64,000 nt of DNA. Origin: Oceanobacillus sp. HTM 045 (lineage in GTDB: Bacteria > Pseudomonadota > Alphaproteobacteria > Rhodobacterales > Rhodobacteraceae). The stretch is from NCBI GenBank assembly GCA_009733745.1, contig WNWL01000001.1, positions 1,116,001 to 1,180,000 of the forward strand, read 5' to 3'. Shown piece after piece: positions 44,795 through 54,563 of this stretch. Below the pieces are notes generated by a model, which saw nothing but the letters and a program-made list of their open reading frames with translations, ran no database searches and was not told the DNA's origin. The position numbers and the translations under genes were made by a program. Every line of letters starts with the position of its first letter. Within the stretch, counting starts at the first letter, position 1.

Positions 44795-44950
44795 ACGTCC
44801 GGCCCTGGTCGGGCGTGGTGCATCTTCCGGTGTGCTTGGTTTATCCCCGCAAGCCCTCCCGCCTTCCGATCCCCTTGCAGCGTCGGAGAACGCCCGACCG
44901 GGGGAAGGGCCGGAAGCCGATCGAACCTGGCCCGCGCTAGTCGCGCGTGC
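44795..44950 (+). repeat. Hairpin-rich intergenic element, copy 7 (with 11-bp insertion)
   Basis: Third copy of the array. The left hairpin is GCCC-TGGTC-GGGC, and the right one CCCGCGC-TAGTC-GCGCGTG. The middle hairpin is degraded (CGACCGGGGGAAGGGCCGG) and an extra AAGCCGATCGA-like stretch of about 11 bp separates it from the right hairpin. It is the outermost and most divergent copy. Confidence 0.85.
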
Positions 44951-45275
44951 TGCGGCGGACCGGGTCCTCCCACTCAAACGCTTACCAACTGCACCCGCCG
45001 CCCCGAGACGCACTCACCCCCAAGACCGCAAAAAATACCCGCCCCAACCCACAAATCCGCCGCCGCCAAAACTCCCCTCCAACCCCCGTTTCACGGCTGG
45101 CGGTGAATCGCGGTTCCAAAACGGAAACGGGCGACAATCGGGATGTCACCCCGGCCGGCCGTCGCCGTCATCCCTCGCGGATTTCACTCCAGATCTCGCC
45201 ACGGATGTCGCCTTCACGGCGCCGAAAGCTCACATCCGGTGAAACGGCACCGGAATCCGGCAGGCGTGACATGCC
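44951..45275. other. Region between the repeat array and the preceding operon end
   Basis: No gene is supported in these 325 bp. The left part is unusually C-rich with A-runs (GACCGCAAAAAATACCCG, AAAACTCCCCTCC). A six-bp hairpin (CCGGTG with CACCGG) at 45236-45253 may end the minus-strand ugd operon. A single GATGTCAC, the word repeated in front of uxs, occurs at 45142 and is probably chance. Confidence 0.4.
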
Positions 45276-45827
45276 TCAGAAAACATCCTCCGGCACCGGC
45301 CGGCGGCCGGGGCGTAGGGCCTCGACACTCAGTGCCACGAGCAGGAGGATCGAGAGGACGAAGAGGCCGAACCCCACCAGCCCTGTCACATGCACGAGAC
45401 CGGCCTGCCACGGCGCCGCGTCCATTTCGGCCATGATCTCCTCGACCGAGAGGAAGGCGCGGTTCTCGTCCGTTTCGGCCATGCTCGCGACCGCCAGCGC
45501 GACGCCGAGCGCCATCAGCAGCCCGATCGGCCCGGGCGCCGCGGCCAGCACCGGCCAGGCCCGGCGACGCTCCCGGGCGCGGAAACGCTCCGCCAGGCCC
45601 CAGACCCAGAGCGGCACCAGCGCCACCCAGAGACAGAGCAGCAGGATCGTGCCCATCACCGTCGCCCCGGTGATCGAGAGAACCGGGTCATAGATCGCAT
45701 CGGGCCAGTTGCCTGCCCGCTCGATCAGCGTGCCGATCCCGCCGAGATCGACACGGATCGCCATCACCGTCGCCGCCGCCAGCAGAACCGCGGCGAACAG
45801 GACGAGCAGGAACCGCCCGCGGCTCAC
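45276..45827 (-). CDS. Four-helix membrane protein, unknown function
   Basis: A 183-residue integral membrane protein with helices at about 5-23, 48-68, 90-110 and 145-170. A short Arg-rich loop (RFRARERRRAWP) follows the second, and the C-terminus is cytoplasmic-looking (EALRPGRRPVPEDVF). No family is recognised. The start is GTG at 45827, overlapping the ugd stop (GTGA), which makes it the third gene of the methyltransferase, ugd, membrane-protein operon. A role in polysaccharide export or anchoring is possible only by context. Confidence 0.68.
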   Translation of the reverse strand: MSRGRFLLVLFAAVLLAAATVMAIRVDLGGIGTLIERAGNWPDAIYDPVLSITGATVMGTILLLCLWVALVPLWVWGLAERFRARERRRAWPVLAAAPGPIGLLMALGVALAVASMAETDENRAFLSVEEIMAEMDAAPWQAGLVHVTGLVGFGLFVLSILLLVALSVEALRPGRRPVPEDVF

Positions 45828-47128
45828 ACGCGGCCGACGGAGGTGTAGACGAACCCGGCTTCCCGCGCGCTCTCGGGCACGTAGATGTTGCGCAGGTCCA
45901 CCAGCCGGTCGCCCCGCATGATCCCGCGCAGCCGCTCCAGGTCGAGCGCGCGGAACTCGTTCCACTCGGTGATGATCACCACCGCGTCCGCCGCCTCGGC
46001 CGCGGCGTAGGGGTCGTTCATCCAGCTCACGCCGGGCAGGAGCGCCTCGCCCTCCTTGCGGCCCTGCGGGTCCACCACGCGCACCTCCGCGCCCGCGCCG
46101 ATCAGGGCGGGCACGATGGTCAGCGCCGGGGCATCGCGCATGTCGTCGGTATTGGGCTTGAAGGTCACGCCGAGCACGGCGATGCGCTTGCCGGCGAGCT
46201 GGTCGTCCAGCGCCTCGCGGATCTTCTCGACCATGCGGCGCTTGCGGGCGTCGTTCACGGTGATCACGGTCTCGACGATCCGCATCGGCGAGGCCAGCTC
46301 GACCCCGATCCGGGCCAGCGCCGAGGTGTCCTTCGGGAAGCAGGAGCCGCCATAGCCCGGCCCGGCATGCAGGAACTTGCCGCCGATCCGGCCGTCGAGG
46401 CCGATCCCCTTGGCGACCTGCTGCACGTCCGCCCCCGCCTTCTCGCAGAGATCGGCGATCTCGTTGATGAAGGTGATCTTGGTGGCGAGGAAGGCGTTGG
46501 CCGCGTACTTGATCATCTCGGCGCTCTCGAGCGAGGTCCAGACCATCGGCGTCTCGCGCAGGAAGAGCGGGCGGTAGACATCGGACATGACTTCACGGGC
46601 CCGGCCGTTCGTCACGCCCACGACGACGCGGTCGGGACGCATGAAGTCCTCGATCGCCGCGCCCTCGCGCAGGAATTCCGGGTTGGAAGCGACGTCGAAA
46701 TCCGCCTCCGGCGCCACGGCGCGGATCCGCCTTCCGACCTCGGCATTGGTGCCGACGGGCACCGTCGACTTGACCACCACCACCGTGTAGTCGGCGATCA
46801 GCGGCGCCAGTTCCTCTGCCGCCGAATACACATAGGTCAGGTCCGCATGCCCGTCCCCCCGCCGCGCCGGCGTCCCGACCGCGATGAAGACCGCTTCCGC
46901 GCCCTTCATCGCCTCGGCGAGGTCGGTGGTGAAGGAGAGACGCCCGGCGGCGGTATTGCGCGCCATCAGCTCGTCCAGCCCCGGCTCGTAGATCGGCACC
47001 TCGCCGCGGTTCAGCCGGTCGATCTTGTCGGCGTTCTTGTCGATGCAGACCACCTCGTGGCCGAAATCGGAGAAGCACACCCCCGAGACGAGCCCGACAT
47101 AGCCGGTGCCGATCATCGCGATACGCAT
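45824..47128 (-). CDS. ugd: UDP-glucose 6-dehydrogenase
   Basis: A 434-residue NAD-dependent enzyme that oxidises UDP-glucose to UDP-glucuronate. N-terminal MIGTGYVGLVSGVCFSDFGH is the NAD-binding loop. The catalytic Cys is in GYGGSCFPKDTSAL. VLGVTFKPNTDDMRDAP and VYNAEGAR-like C-terminal NAD/UDP parts are present. Its product feeds the UXS enzyme encoded at 51.8 kb and may enter the polymer directly. GDP-mannose dehydrogenase is the alternative, but the sequence pattern and neighbours fit Ugd better. It starts 4 bp after the preceding methyltransferase stop. Confidence 0.93.
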   Translation of the reverse strand: MRIAMIGTGYVGLVSGVCFSDFGHEVVCIDKNADKIDRLNRGEVPIYEPGLDELMARNTAAGRLSFTTDLAEAMKGAEAVFIAVGTPARRGDGHADLTYVYSAAEELAPLIADYTVVVVKSTVPVGTNAEVGRRIRAVAPEADFDVASNPEFLREGAAIEDFMRPDRVVVGVTNGRAREVMSDVYRPLFLRETPMVWTSLESAEMIKYAANAFLATKITFINEIADLCEKAGADVQQVAKGIGLDGRIGGKFLHAGPGYGGSCFPKDTSALARIGVELASPMRIVETVITVNDARKRRMVEKIREALDDQLAGKRIAVLGVTFKPNTDDMRDAPALTIVPALIGAGAEVRVVDPQGRKEGEALLPGVSWMNDPYAAAEAADAVVIITEWNEFRALDLERLRGIMRGDRLVDLRNIYVPESAREAGFVYTSVGRV

Positions 47129-47132
47129 CTGG

Positions 47133-47825
47133 TCACTCCTTCGCTACGGACGGCGCCTCGGCCGGCCCGGGTTTGCGCGCTTCCATCGCGCAGGCGTCTT
47201 GAAACCGGTTCTCTTCCTCGACGCGGGCGAACATCGGGTCGTCCGCGTCGCCGAATGTGGCGCGGCGGATCGCGGTGAAGCCCGCGGCGTCCAAAACGGC
47301 GGCGAGGCCGGCCTCGTCCCACATCCAGAGATGGCGGGAATTGCCGATCGCCTCCCGCAGCCCGCCGACGAGGCCCGCCGCACGGCTGCGCGCGCCGAGA
47401 TAGCTCTCGTCCATGAAGCGGTCGTTGGCGTCCGCCTCGCCCGCGTCGAGCCGCGCGACGTAGCGCCGTGCATAGGTCTCCAGGTCCGGAACCACCAGCC
47501 GGAACACCCCGCCCGGCGCGAGGATGCGGAAGGTCTCGGCCAGCGCGCGGTCGAAATCCTCCCGTGCGAGATGCTCCAGCACGTGGCTCGCATAGACCCC
47601 CCGGCACGACCCCGCTTCCACCGGCAGCCCGCGGCGGACGTCGCCGTGGCGCACCGCGGCGGGGAACCCCTTCCCGCGCCGCAGGAGCCGGCCCACCAGC
47701 GGCAGGCGCTCCAGGCGGAGCTGCGGCGAGGCGTCGAAGTTCAGCCACCCCTCCGGCGCGGAGAAGCCGCAGCCGTACTGGAGATAGAGATCACCGCTGT
47801 CGCTCGGGGCGGGCGCCGCTGTCAT
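47133..47825 (-). CDS. Class I SAM methyltransferase (Methyltransf_11-like)
   Basis: A 230-residue protein of the predicted-SAM-methyltransferase group often found in glycan loci. It starts near DLYLQYGCGFSAPEGWLNFD, a form of the motif-I region with YGCGFS in place of DxGxG. The conserved VYASHVLEHLAREDFD and RILAPGGVFRLVVPDLE are typical. The ATG at 47825 has an AAGGATCC upstream. The product may be a transferase for a sugar or lipid. It is the first gene of the ugd operon. Confidence 0.75.
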   Translation of the reverse strand: MTAAPAPSDSGDLYLQYGCGFSAPEGWLNFDASPQLRLERLPLVGRLLRRGKGFPAAVRHGDVRRGLPVEAGSCRGVYASHVLEHLAREDFDRALAETFRILAPGGVFRLVVPDLETYARRYVARLDAGEADANDRFMDESYLGARSRAAGLVGGLREAIGNSRHLWMWDEAGLAAVLDAAGFTAIRRATFGDADDPMFARVEEENRFQDACAMEARKPGPAEAPSVAKE

Positions 47826-47961
47826 GGCGTTGGGATCCTTCGGGACAAGCCTTTCCGGACGAAAGCGCCGTCGGGCGGCGCCGCGACGGGTACAGGAGCG
47901 GCCAACCGGCGTCAACAAGCCCCCCGCGACAAGCCCCGCCCAACAAGCCCCTGCCCGAGCC

Positions 47962-50154
47962 TCAGCTCGTGTAATACTTCGACACCCCGCGGTAGCCGCC
48001 GTAGCCGCCATAGCCGTAGCGGGCCATCTGGCGCTGGTTCACCTGGGTCAGCACGCAGCCGCTGACCGGCAGGTCGATCTGCCCGAACAGCGCCAGCGCG
48101 TCCTCCACCATCGCCCGCGTCGTCGAGTTCCAGCGCACCGCGAAGACCAGCGCGTCGGTCTGCTTGGCCACCATCCGCGCGTCGGGCACCGCCAGCACCG
48201 GCGGCGTGTCGAGGAAGATGAAATCGTAATGCTCGCGCATTGCCTCGATGAACTGGCCGAACCGCTCCGAGGTGAAGATGTCGGTCGCGCTCACCGGGCT
48301 CTTCTCGCCGACGATCACGTCGATCCCGGTCGCCTCGTGCTGGTAGATCGCGTCCGGCGTCGAAACCTCGCCCGAGAGGATCGAGATCAGCCCCGGCCGG
48401 TCGCCGGTGTTGAAATAGGTCGAAAACACCCGCCTGCGGAAATCGCACTCGATCAGCAGCACCCGCTTGCCCATCATCGCCGATGTCACCGCGAGGCCGA
48501 TCGAGCAGGTCGTCTTGCCCTCGCCCGGCACCGAGGAGGAGATCGTCACCACCTGCGGCGGGTGATCGATGTTCGAGAGCAGGATCGAGGTGCGCAGGTT
48601 CCTGAGCGATTCCGCCATGTTCGAGGTCGGCTTGTTCGCCAGGTAGTCGATCAGCGCCCTGCGCCGCCGGAACGGCGCCTCGGGGATCGTGCCCATCACC
48701 CCGAGCCCGGTGAACGCCTCCAGGTCGCGGGCCGTGCGGATGGTGTTGTTCAGCCGCTCCGCGATCAGGATGTAGGCCACCGCCACCATCAGGCCGATCA
48801 TCAGCGCGATGGTCATCAGCATGGAGCTGCGCGGCGCCGAGGGGCCCCAGGGCCGCACCGCGTCCGACAGGATGCGCGCATCCGCTTCCTGGATGCCCTC
48901 CTGCACCGCGGTCTCCTTCATGCGGGCGAGGAAGAACTCGTAGAGCGTCCGGCTCGCCTCCGCCTCGCGCTGGTACTGGCGCAGCTCGACCAGCGCGCGC
49001 GACTGTTCCGCGATCAGCGCCTCCTGGTCGGCAACGGACTTGCGCAGCGCCTCGATCTGGCGCGTAAGGCGCAATGCCTGCTGCTCGTGACGGGCAAGCT
49101 GGCTGTCGATCAGCGCCTCGATCCGTTCCGCGCGCTGCGGGCGCTCCGTCTCGTCGTAGGTCTCCAGGCTCTCCGCCAGCCGGACCACGTCGCCCGCGCC
49201 CAGCAACTCGCCGGCACGGGCATAATCCTTCGACTCCAGCGCGGCGCGGGTGTCCGCGATCAGGGCGTTCTCACCGGTGAGTTCCACCCCCAGGTCGGCG
49301 AGGCGTTCGCGCGCATCCTTGAGCTGGCGGTTCTGCAGTGCAAGCGCCTCCTCGCTGACGAGGCTGGTGGAGGTCATGAAATCCTCCACCTGCTTTTCCG
49401 CCGCCTCCAGGTCGATCTGAAGCTCGGCGACCCGCTGCGACAGCCACTCCGTCGCCACCCGCGTGGCCTCGAACTTGGCCTCGAGCTGATCGACGATGTA
49501 CTGCTGCGCCACGGCATTCGCGATGTCCGCCGCGCGGCCCGGATCCTCCGACTGCACGGTGATCGAGAAGGCCAGCGTCCGCGGGATGGAACCCGCCGTG
49601 ACCCGGCCGACCAGCATGTCCACCGCGATGCGGCGCGCCTGCTCGGGCGTGAACACCACCGGCTCCGGCCGCTCCATGCCCAGCGCGGCACGCAGGTCGT
49701 TGTACCCGCTCCACTCGCGCCACGCCGGCGGCGCGCGCAGCGAGGGATTGAACTCGGGCACCTTCATCAGGTCCAGCTTGTCGACCACCTTCTCCAGCAG
49801 CTTGCGCGAGGTCAGAACCTGCACCTGCGTGTGGATGTCGAAGAAGTTCGAGCCGCCGATGCCGGATGCGACCGCGTCGATGTCGATCACGTTGCTCTTG
49901 CTGGACTCGATCGCGACGATCGCCTGCGCGTGGTAGATCGGCGTGATCGTCTTGGTGTAGGCCCAGCCGATCGCGAGCGCGATCGCGACGATGACCGCCA
50001 TCGTCCACTTCCGCCGCCAGAGCGAGGCCAGCATCTGCAGCGACTGCGAGCCCCGGTCCTCGTGGGAGGACGGCGGCGGCATGATCCGCCCGCGCGCTTC
50101 CCCGTGGCCCTCGCGGTCCTTCCGGATCGCCTGCCCGGTCGAGGGATGATTCAT
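47962..50154 (-). CDS. Polysaccharide co-polymerase / BY-type tyrosine autokinase (Wzc-like)
   Basis: A 730-residue inner-membrane protein that controls chain length and export. Residues about 35-70 are the first membrane helix region (RRKWTMAVIVAIALAIGW). A long periplasmic coiled-coil segment spans about 75-440, with a second helix near 445-470. The cytoplasmic kinase has Walker A GEGKTT at 544-549, Walker A' LLIECD, and Walker B FIFLDTPP near 645-652. The C-terminal tyrosine cluster has Y713, Y715, Y718, Y721, Y727 and Y728. The start ATG 50154 has AGGAGG upstream. Phosphatase and exporter partners are not in the window. Confidence 0.93.
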   Translation of the reverse strand: MNHPSTGQAIRKDREGHGEARGRIMPPPSSHEDRGSQSLQMLASLWRRKWTMAVIVAIALAIGWAYTKTITPIYHAQAIVAIESSKSNVIDIDAVASGIGGSNFFDIHTQVQVLTSRKLLEKVVDKLDLMKVPEFNPSLRAPPAWREWSGYNDLRAALGMERPEPVVFTPEQARRIAVDMLVGRVTAGSIPRTLAFSITVQSEDPGRAADIANAVAQQYIVDQLEAKFEATRVATEWLSQRVAELQIDLEAAEKQVEDFMTSTSLVSEEALALQNRQLKDARERLADLGVELTGENALIADTRAALESKDYARAGELLGAGDVVRLAESLETYDETERPQRAERIEALIDSQLARHEQQALRLTRQIEALRKSVADQEALIAEQSRALVELRQYQREAEASRTLYEFFLARMKETAVQEGIQEADARILSDAVRPWGPSAPRSSMLMTIALMIGLMVAVAYILIAERLNNTIRTARDLEAFTGLGVMGTIPEAPFRRRRALIDYLANKPTSNMAESLRNLRTSILLSNIDHPPQVVTISSSVPGEGKTTCSIGLAVTSAMMGKRVLLIECDFRRRVFSTYFNTGDRPGLISILSGEVSTPDAIYQHEATGIDVIVGEKSPVSATDIFTSERFGQFIEAMREHYDFIFLDTPPVLAVPDARMVAKQTDALVFAVRWNSTTRAMVEDALALFGQIDLPVSGCVLTQVNQRQMARYGYGGYGGYRGVSKYYTS

Positions 50155-50385
50155 CTGCGGCCTCCTGCCGTCCGGCATGGTGCGCCCGCAATGTCACGGG
50201 GACGTCCGGAAGCCTGAACCGGCATTCCCTCGGGATTTCTCAACACCGAACCTCCGGGCCCATCGAACCGACGCGCCACCGAATGCCGCACCGGGCGCGA
50301 TACCTGGGCGGCGGGGTCACCCCACACCCCGCACTGCACCACCTGCACTCGCCCGAGTTATAGCCGCAAGTCTCTGAGATGCAAT

Positions 50386-51639
50386 TCATACGGCATCTCC
50401 CGCGCCGGGGCCGTGACCGCTTGGCGAAGGATGCATCAGGTCCTCCGGCCGCGGGCCCCGACCCGCAACCCAGGCGTACACCCGCGCCATGTCTCGCGCC
50501 ATCCTGCCGCGCGAGAACCTTTCGCGCACGAGGTCGCGGCCCGCCGCACCCATCGCCGCAAGCCGCTCGGGGGGCGACGCGAGCAGTTGCGGCAGCGTAT
50601 CGGCCAGCGCGGCCGCATCCGGCACGATCCGCGCCGCCGCGCCCGCGGGGAACGCTTCCGGCAGGTTGCAGGCATCCGTCACGAACACCGCGCGCCCATT
50701 CGACCACGCCTCCAGCACGCTCATCGGCAGCCCTTCGCCATGCGATGGCAGCACGAAGGCCGAGGCCCGCCGGAAGGCGTTGGCCTTCTCCGCGCCGCGC
50801 AGGTCGCCGAGGAAGTGGACGCCCGCGCCCGCCCCATCGCCGCCCGGCAGCATCTGCCGGAGTTGCCGCTCGAAGGCGGGCTCACCCGCGCCGGCGACCT
50901 CCAGCCGCCAGTCCGACAACTCACCGGCAGCCCTTGCCGCGACCCACGCGGTCAGCAGTTCTGCGATGCCCTTTTTCGGGTCGAGACGCCCGAGGAACAG
51001 GAGCGTTCTCTGGCCATCCTCCGGCGGTGCGATGGTCGTGTCGGGAAGGTCGATGCCGTTCGGCACGACACAGATCTCGCGGTCGATGCCGTAGGCCCGG
51101 ATCGCCTCCGCCTCACCGGCGTTCAGTGCGCGGAAGCAGGCGGCGCTGGCCATGTGCGCGTCCTCGAAGGCCCAGCGGGCGAGACGCTTCTTCCAGGTCC
51201 TGCGCCGCGCCGACCAGGGGTCGAGCATCCCGCGTGGAGTTATCACCAGCGGCACACCAGTTCGGCGGTGCTGGCGCAGCGCCACGAGCGAGGGGTACAT
51301 CCAGAGGTGCTGGGTATCGATCACGTCGGGCTTCAGCTCCGCGACGGTGCTGGCGACGCCCCTGCCATAGCCGAAGCCGCGCGGCCCCGTCGGCGGCAGG
51401 GCGTGGACATGCGGGGCGGCGAAGCCGGGCGCGGTCCCCGCCCGGTCGTCGCGCAGGCCGACGATCCGGGCGTCGATCCCGATGGCGCGCAATGCCTCCG
51501 CCAGCCCGGGGACGCTTTCGGCCAGCCCGCCCGAGGCGATGGAGAGATGCGACATCGACAGGATCACGCGCAGGCCGGCCGCGGCGGCGATCGCCGCGTC
51601 GCGCGCGTCTTCCCGGTCCGCCGTTCCCGGCTCGTCCAT
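50386..51639 (-). CDS. Glycosyltransferase family 4
   Basis: A 417-residue GT-B enzyme. The N-terminal donor-independent domain starts [19 protein letters not shown]. The C-terminal domain has [38 protein letters not shown], and [20 protein letters not shown], the usual GT4 E-x7-E region. It is upstream of the wzc-like gene on the same strand, with 231 bp between. Divergent from uxs across a region that carries repeated GATGTCAC words. Sugar specificity unknown. Confidence 0.88.
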   Translation of the reverse strand: MDEPGTADREDARDAAIAAAAGLRVILSMSHLSIASGGLAESVPGLAEALRAIGIDARIVGLRDDRAGTAPGFAAPHVHALPPTGPRGFGYGRGVASTVAELKPDVIDTQHLWMYPSLVALRQHRRTGVPLVITPRGMLDPWSARRRTWKKRLARWAFEDAHMASAACFRALNAGEAEAIRAYGIDREICVVPNGIDLPDTTIAPPEDGQRTLLFLGRLDPKKGIAELLTAWVAARAAGELSDWRLEVAGAGEPAFERQLRQMLPGGDGAGAGVHFLGDLRGAEKANAFRRASAFVLPSHGEGLPMSVLEAWSNGRAVFVTDACNLPEAFPAGAAARIVPDAAALADTLPQLLASPPERLAAMGAAGRDLVRERFSRGRMARDMARVYAWVAGRGPRPEDLMHPSPSGHGPGAGDAV

Positions 51640-51684
51640 CCCGCGCTCCGCGCACCGATTGCCCGCCGCGCGTATACGGGAAAC

Positions 51685-51737
51685 GATGTCACCGGGCCAG
51701 CGCGCGATGTCACTTCGATGTCACCACCGGATGTCAC
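51685..51737. promoter_or_regulatory. Four direct repeats of GATGTCAC in a divergent promoter region
   Basis: GATGTCAC occurs at 51685, 51706, 51717 and 51730, so spacings are 21, 11 and 13 bp, roughly two, one and just over one helical turn. Another ATGTCAC overlaps the uxs start codon at 51830. An 8-base word should occur about once in a region this size, so four in 53 bp is not chance. A DNA-binding protein that stacks along one face, or a recent local duplication, would explain it. Confidence 0.6.
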
Positions 51738-51829
51738 CACCGGATGCCGCCGCGCCATTTCCCTGTGACGCCCGCAACCGATCTGGTAAGAGCCGCGCCA
51801 ACGCCGCGCTGTCCCGAAACGGAGCCCGA

Positions 51830-52789
<960 letters not shown>

Positions 52790-52895
52790 CCCGGGCGGGC
52801 GCACGCCGTCTGGACATATCTGTCTATTCAGCCGACCCGACCCTGCGTATCGTCATCGGACGTCGCGAGACGAGATCCGATTCGCGGGTGGTGCC

Positions 52896-54437
52896 ATGAC
52901 CGATACCGGGCAGGAGACGCGCCGCCGCCGCAGGCGGGGCGCCGAGACAGTCGAGAAACCGCAGCGCAGCACCGACTACCGGGTGCTGAAGAACCCCTTC
53001 ACCCCGCACGAGGCCCTGCCCCCCGAGCGCATCGCCGGGATGCACGAGACCGCGCTCCGCGTGCTGGAGGAGCTCGGGATGCGGGTCCTGCTGCCCGACG
53101 CCCGCCGCCGCTACCGGGAGGCCGGGGCCATCGTCGACGAGGACACGATGATGGTGCGCATCGGCCGCGACATCGTCACCGAGGCCCTTGCAACCGCGCC
53201 CTCCGCCTTCCGGCTCCGTGCGCCCAGCCCCCGCCGCGACCTGCCGATGGAGACCGGCACGCTGACCTTCAAGGCCGGGGCCGGCTCGCCGAACTGCGCC
53301 GACCTCGTCGAGGGCCGGCGCCCGGGCCGGCTGAAGGACTTCGAGAACTTCATCCGCCTGTCGCAGAGCTTCGACGTGATCCACGCCCTCGCCCCCTGCG
53401 TCGAGGCGCAGGACGTGCCGATCCAGAGCCGGCACTACGCGATGACCCGCGCGCAACTCGCACTCTCCGACAAGACGCCTTTCGTCTACGCCCGCGGCAC
53501 CGCGCAGGTCCTTGACGGGTTCGAGATGATCCGGCTCGCCAAGGGCCTGTCGGAGGAAGAGTTCCGCGCCGAGCCCCATTGCACGACGGTGATCAACACC
53601 AACTCGCCCCGCGTGATCGACATCCCGATGGCGCAGGGCATCATCGACTTCGCCGAGGCCGGGCAGATGGCGACCATCACGCCCTTCTGCCTCGCGGGCG
53701 CGATGGCCCCGATCACGGTGACGGGCGCGCTGGTGCTGCAGCACGCCGAGGCGCTGGCCGGGATCGTTCTGGCGCAGATCACCCGTCCCGGCGCGCCGGT
53801 GGTCTACGGCTCCTTCTCCTCGGGAGTGGACATGCGGTCCGGCTCGCCCTCCTTCGGCACGCCGGAGCACGTCCAGTCCGCCATGATCGCCGGGCAGCTC
53901 GCACGGTACATCGACCTGCCCTGGCGCGCGGGCGGCGGTTCGGCTGCGCCCTGTGCCGATGCACAGGCCGCGAACGAGACGCAGATGGCGCTCTGGGGCT
54001 CGGTGATGGGCGGATGCACGCTGCTGATACACGCCGCGGGCTGGATGGAGGGCGGGCTCGTCACCTCCTTCGAGAAGTTCATCACCGACCTGGAGCCGCT
54101 CCAGACCATCGCCGAGCTTTGCACGCCCCCGGCGTCGGACGACGCCGCACTCGGTTTCGACGCGATCGCCGAGGTGCAACCGGGCGGGCACTTCTTCTCC
54201 GCAGCGCACACGATGGAGCGCTACCGCACCGCCTTCTACGAGCCACTGGTCGCGGACTGGTCGAACCACGGGCAATGGATGGCCTCGGGCGGCCTCACAG
54301 CGACGGAGCGGGCCACCTCCGTCTGGCAGCAGGTGCTGGCGGACTTCACCCCGCCGCCGCCCCTGCCCGGGATGGATGCGGTCGACGCATTCATCGAGCG
54401 GCGCGAGAAGGAAGGCGGCGCGCAGGTGGTGGACTGA
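52896..54437 (+). CDS. Non-pyrrolysine MttB-superfamily methyltransferase
   Basis: A 513-residue protein of the trimethylamine methyltransferase superfamily. The N-terminal ~40 residues are basic and variable. Then come PERIAGMHETALRVLEELGM, the ring of barrel strands with TINTNSPRVIDIPMAQGI-like segments (read as INTNSPRVIDIPM), and a C-terminal part ending QVLADFTPP. No in-frame TAG codon interrupts the frame, so it is the Pyl-free type that in other bacteria demethylates glycine betaine or similar quaternary amines to a corrinoid protein. The corrinoid partner is not in the window. The actual substrate is unknown. Confidence 0.85.
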   Translation: MTDTGQETRRRRRRGAETVEKPQRSTDYRVLKNPFTPHEALPPERIAGMHETALRVLEELGMRVLLPDARRRYREAGAIVDEDTMMVRIGRDIVTEALATAPSAFRLRAPSPRRDLPMETGTLTFKAGAGSPNCADLVEGRRPGRLKDFENFIRLSQSFDVIHALAPCVEAQDVPIQSRHYAMTRAQLALSDKTPFVYARGTAQVLDGFEMIRLAKGLSEEEFRAEPHCTTVINTNSPRVIDIPMAQGIIDFAEAGQMATITPFCLAGAMAPITVTGALVLQHAEALAGIVLAQITRPGAPVVYGSFSSGVDMRSGSPSFGTPEHVQSAMIAGQLARYIDLPWRAGGGSAAPCADAQAANETQMALWGSVMGGCTLLIHAAGWMEGGLVTSFEKFITDLEPLQTIAELCTPPASDDAALGFDAIAEVQPGGHFFSAAHTMERYRTAFYEPLVADWSNHGQWMASGGLTATERATSVWQQVLADFTPPPPLPGMDAVDAFIERREKEGGAQVVD

Positions 54438-54563
54438 CCCACCTCCTGCGCCTATAGGCGGATGGAGCTTCCGCCCCGGAGATCGCATGCCTGCCCGCCG
54501 CCCCGGCACCGACTGCCCGCCTGACATCCGCCAGACCCGACGCGAGCGGTCGCGGAGGCGGGC

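Noticed and set aside
40927-44950. CRISPR-like interpretation of the tandem repeats
   Set aside because: Units are ~230 bp with 145-bp imperfect cores, only three per array, and no cas gene is nearby.
27368-44950. Insertion sequence or MITE as the source of the 145-bp elements
   Set aside because: No terminal target-site duplications or transposase-type ends were seen, the copies are tandem with conserved linkers, and none interrupts a gene. A non-autonomous element cannot be fully excluded.
45142-45149. A fifth distant GATGTCAC site as part of a regulon
   Set aside because: A single 8-base match in 64 kb is expected by chance and it is not near a start codon.
44292-45242. A 316-codon plus-strand frame running through the repeat array at 44.3 kb, with RTWPALVARAAAD-like repeats
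   Set aside because: The frame arises because the repeat period (228 bp) is a multiple of three and the DNA is G+C-rich. Within the copies a one-base indel between the left and right halves shifts the frame from copy to copy, so no protein sequence is conserved. The hairpin pairing is conserved instead.
52896-54437. Pyrrolysine-containing MttB
   Set aside because: There is no in-frame TAG codon before the natural stop, and no pyl genes are visible.
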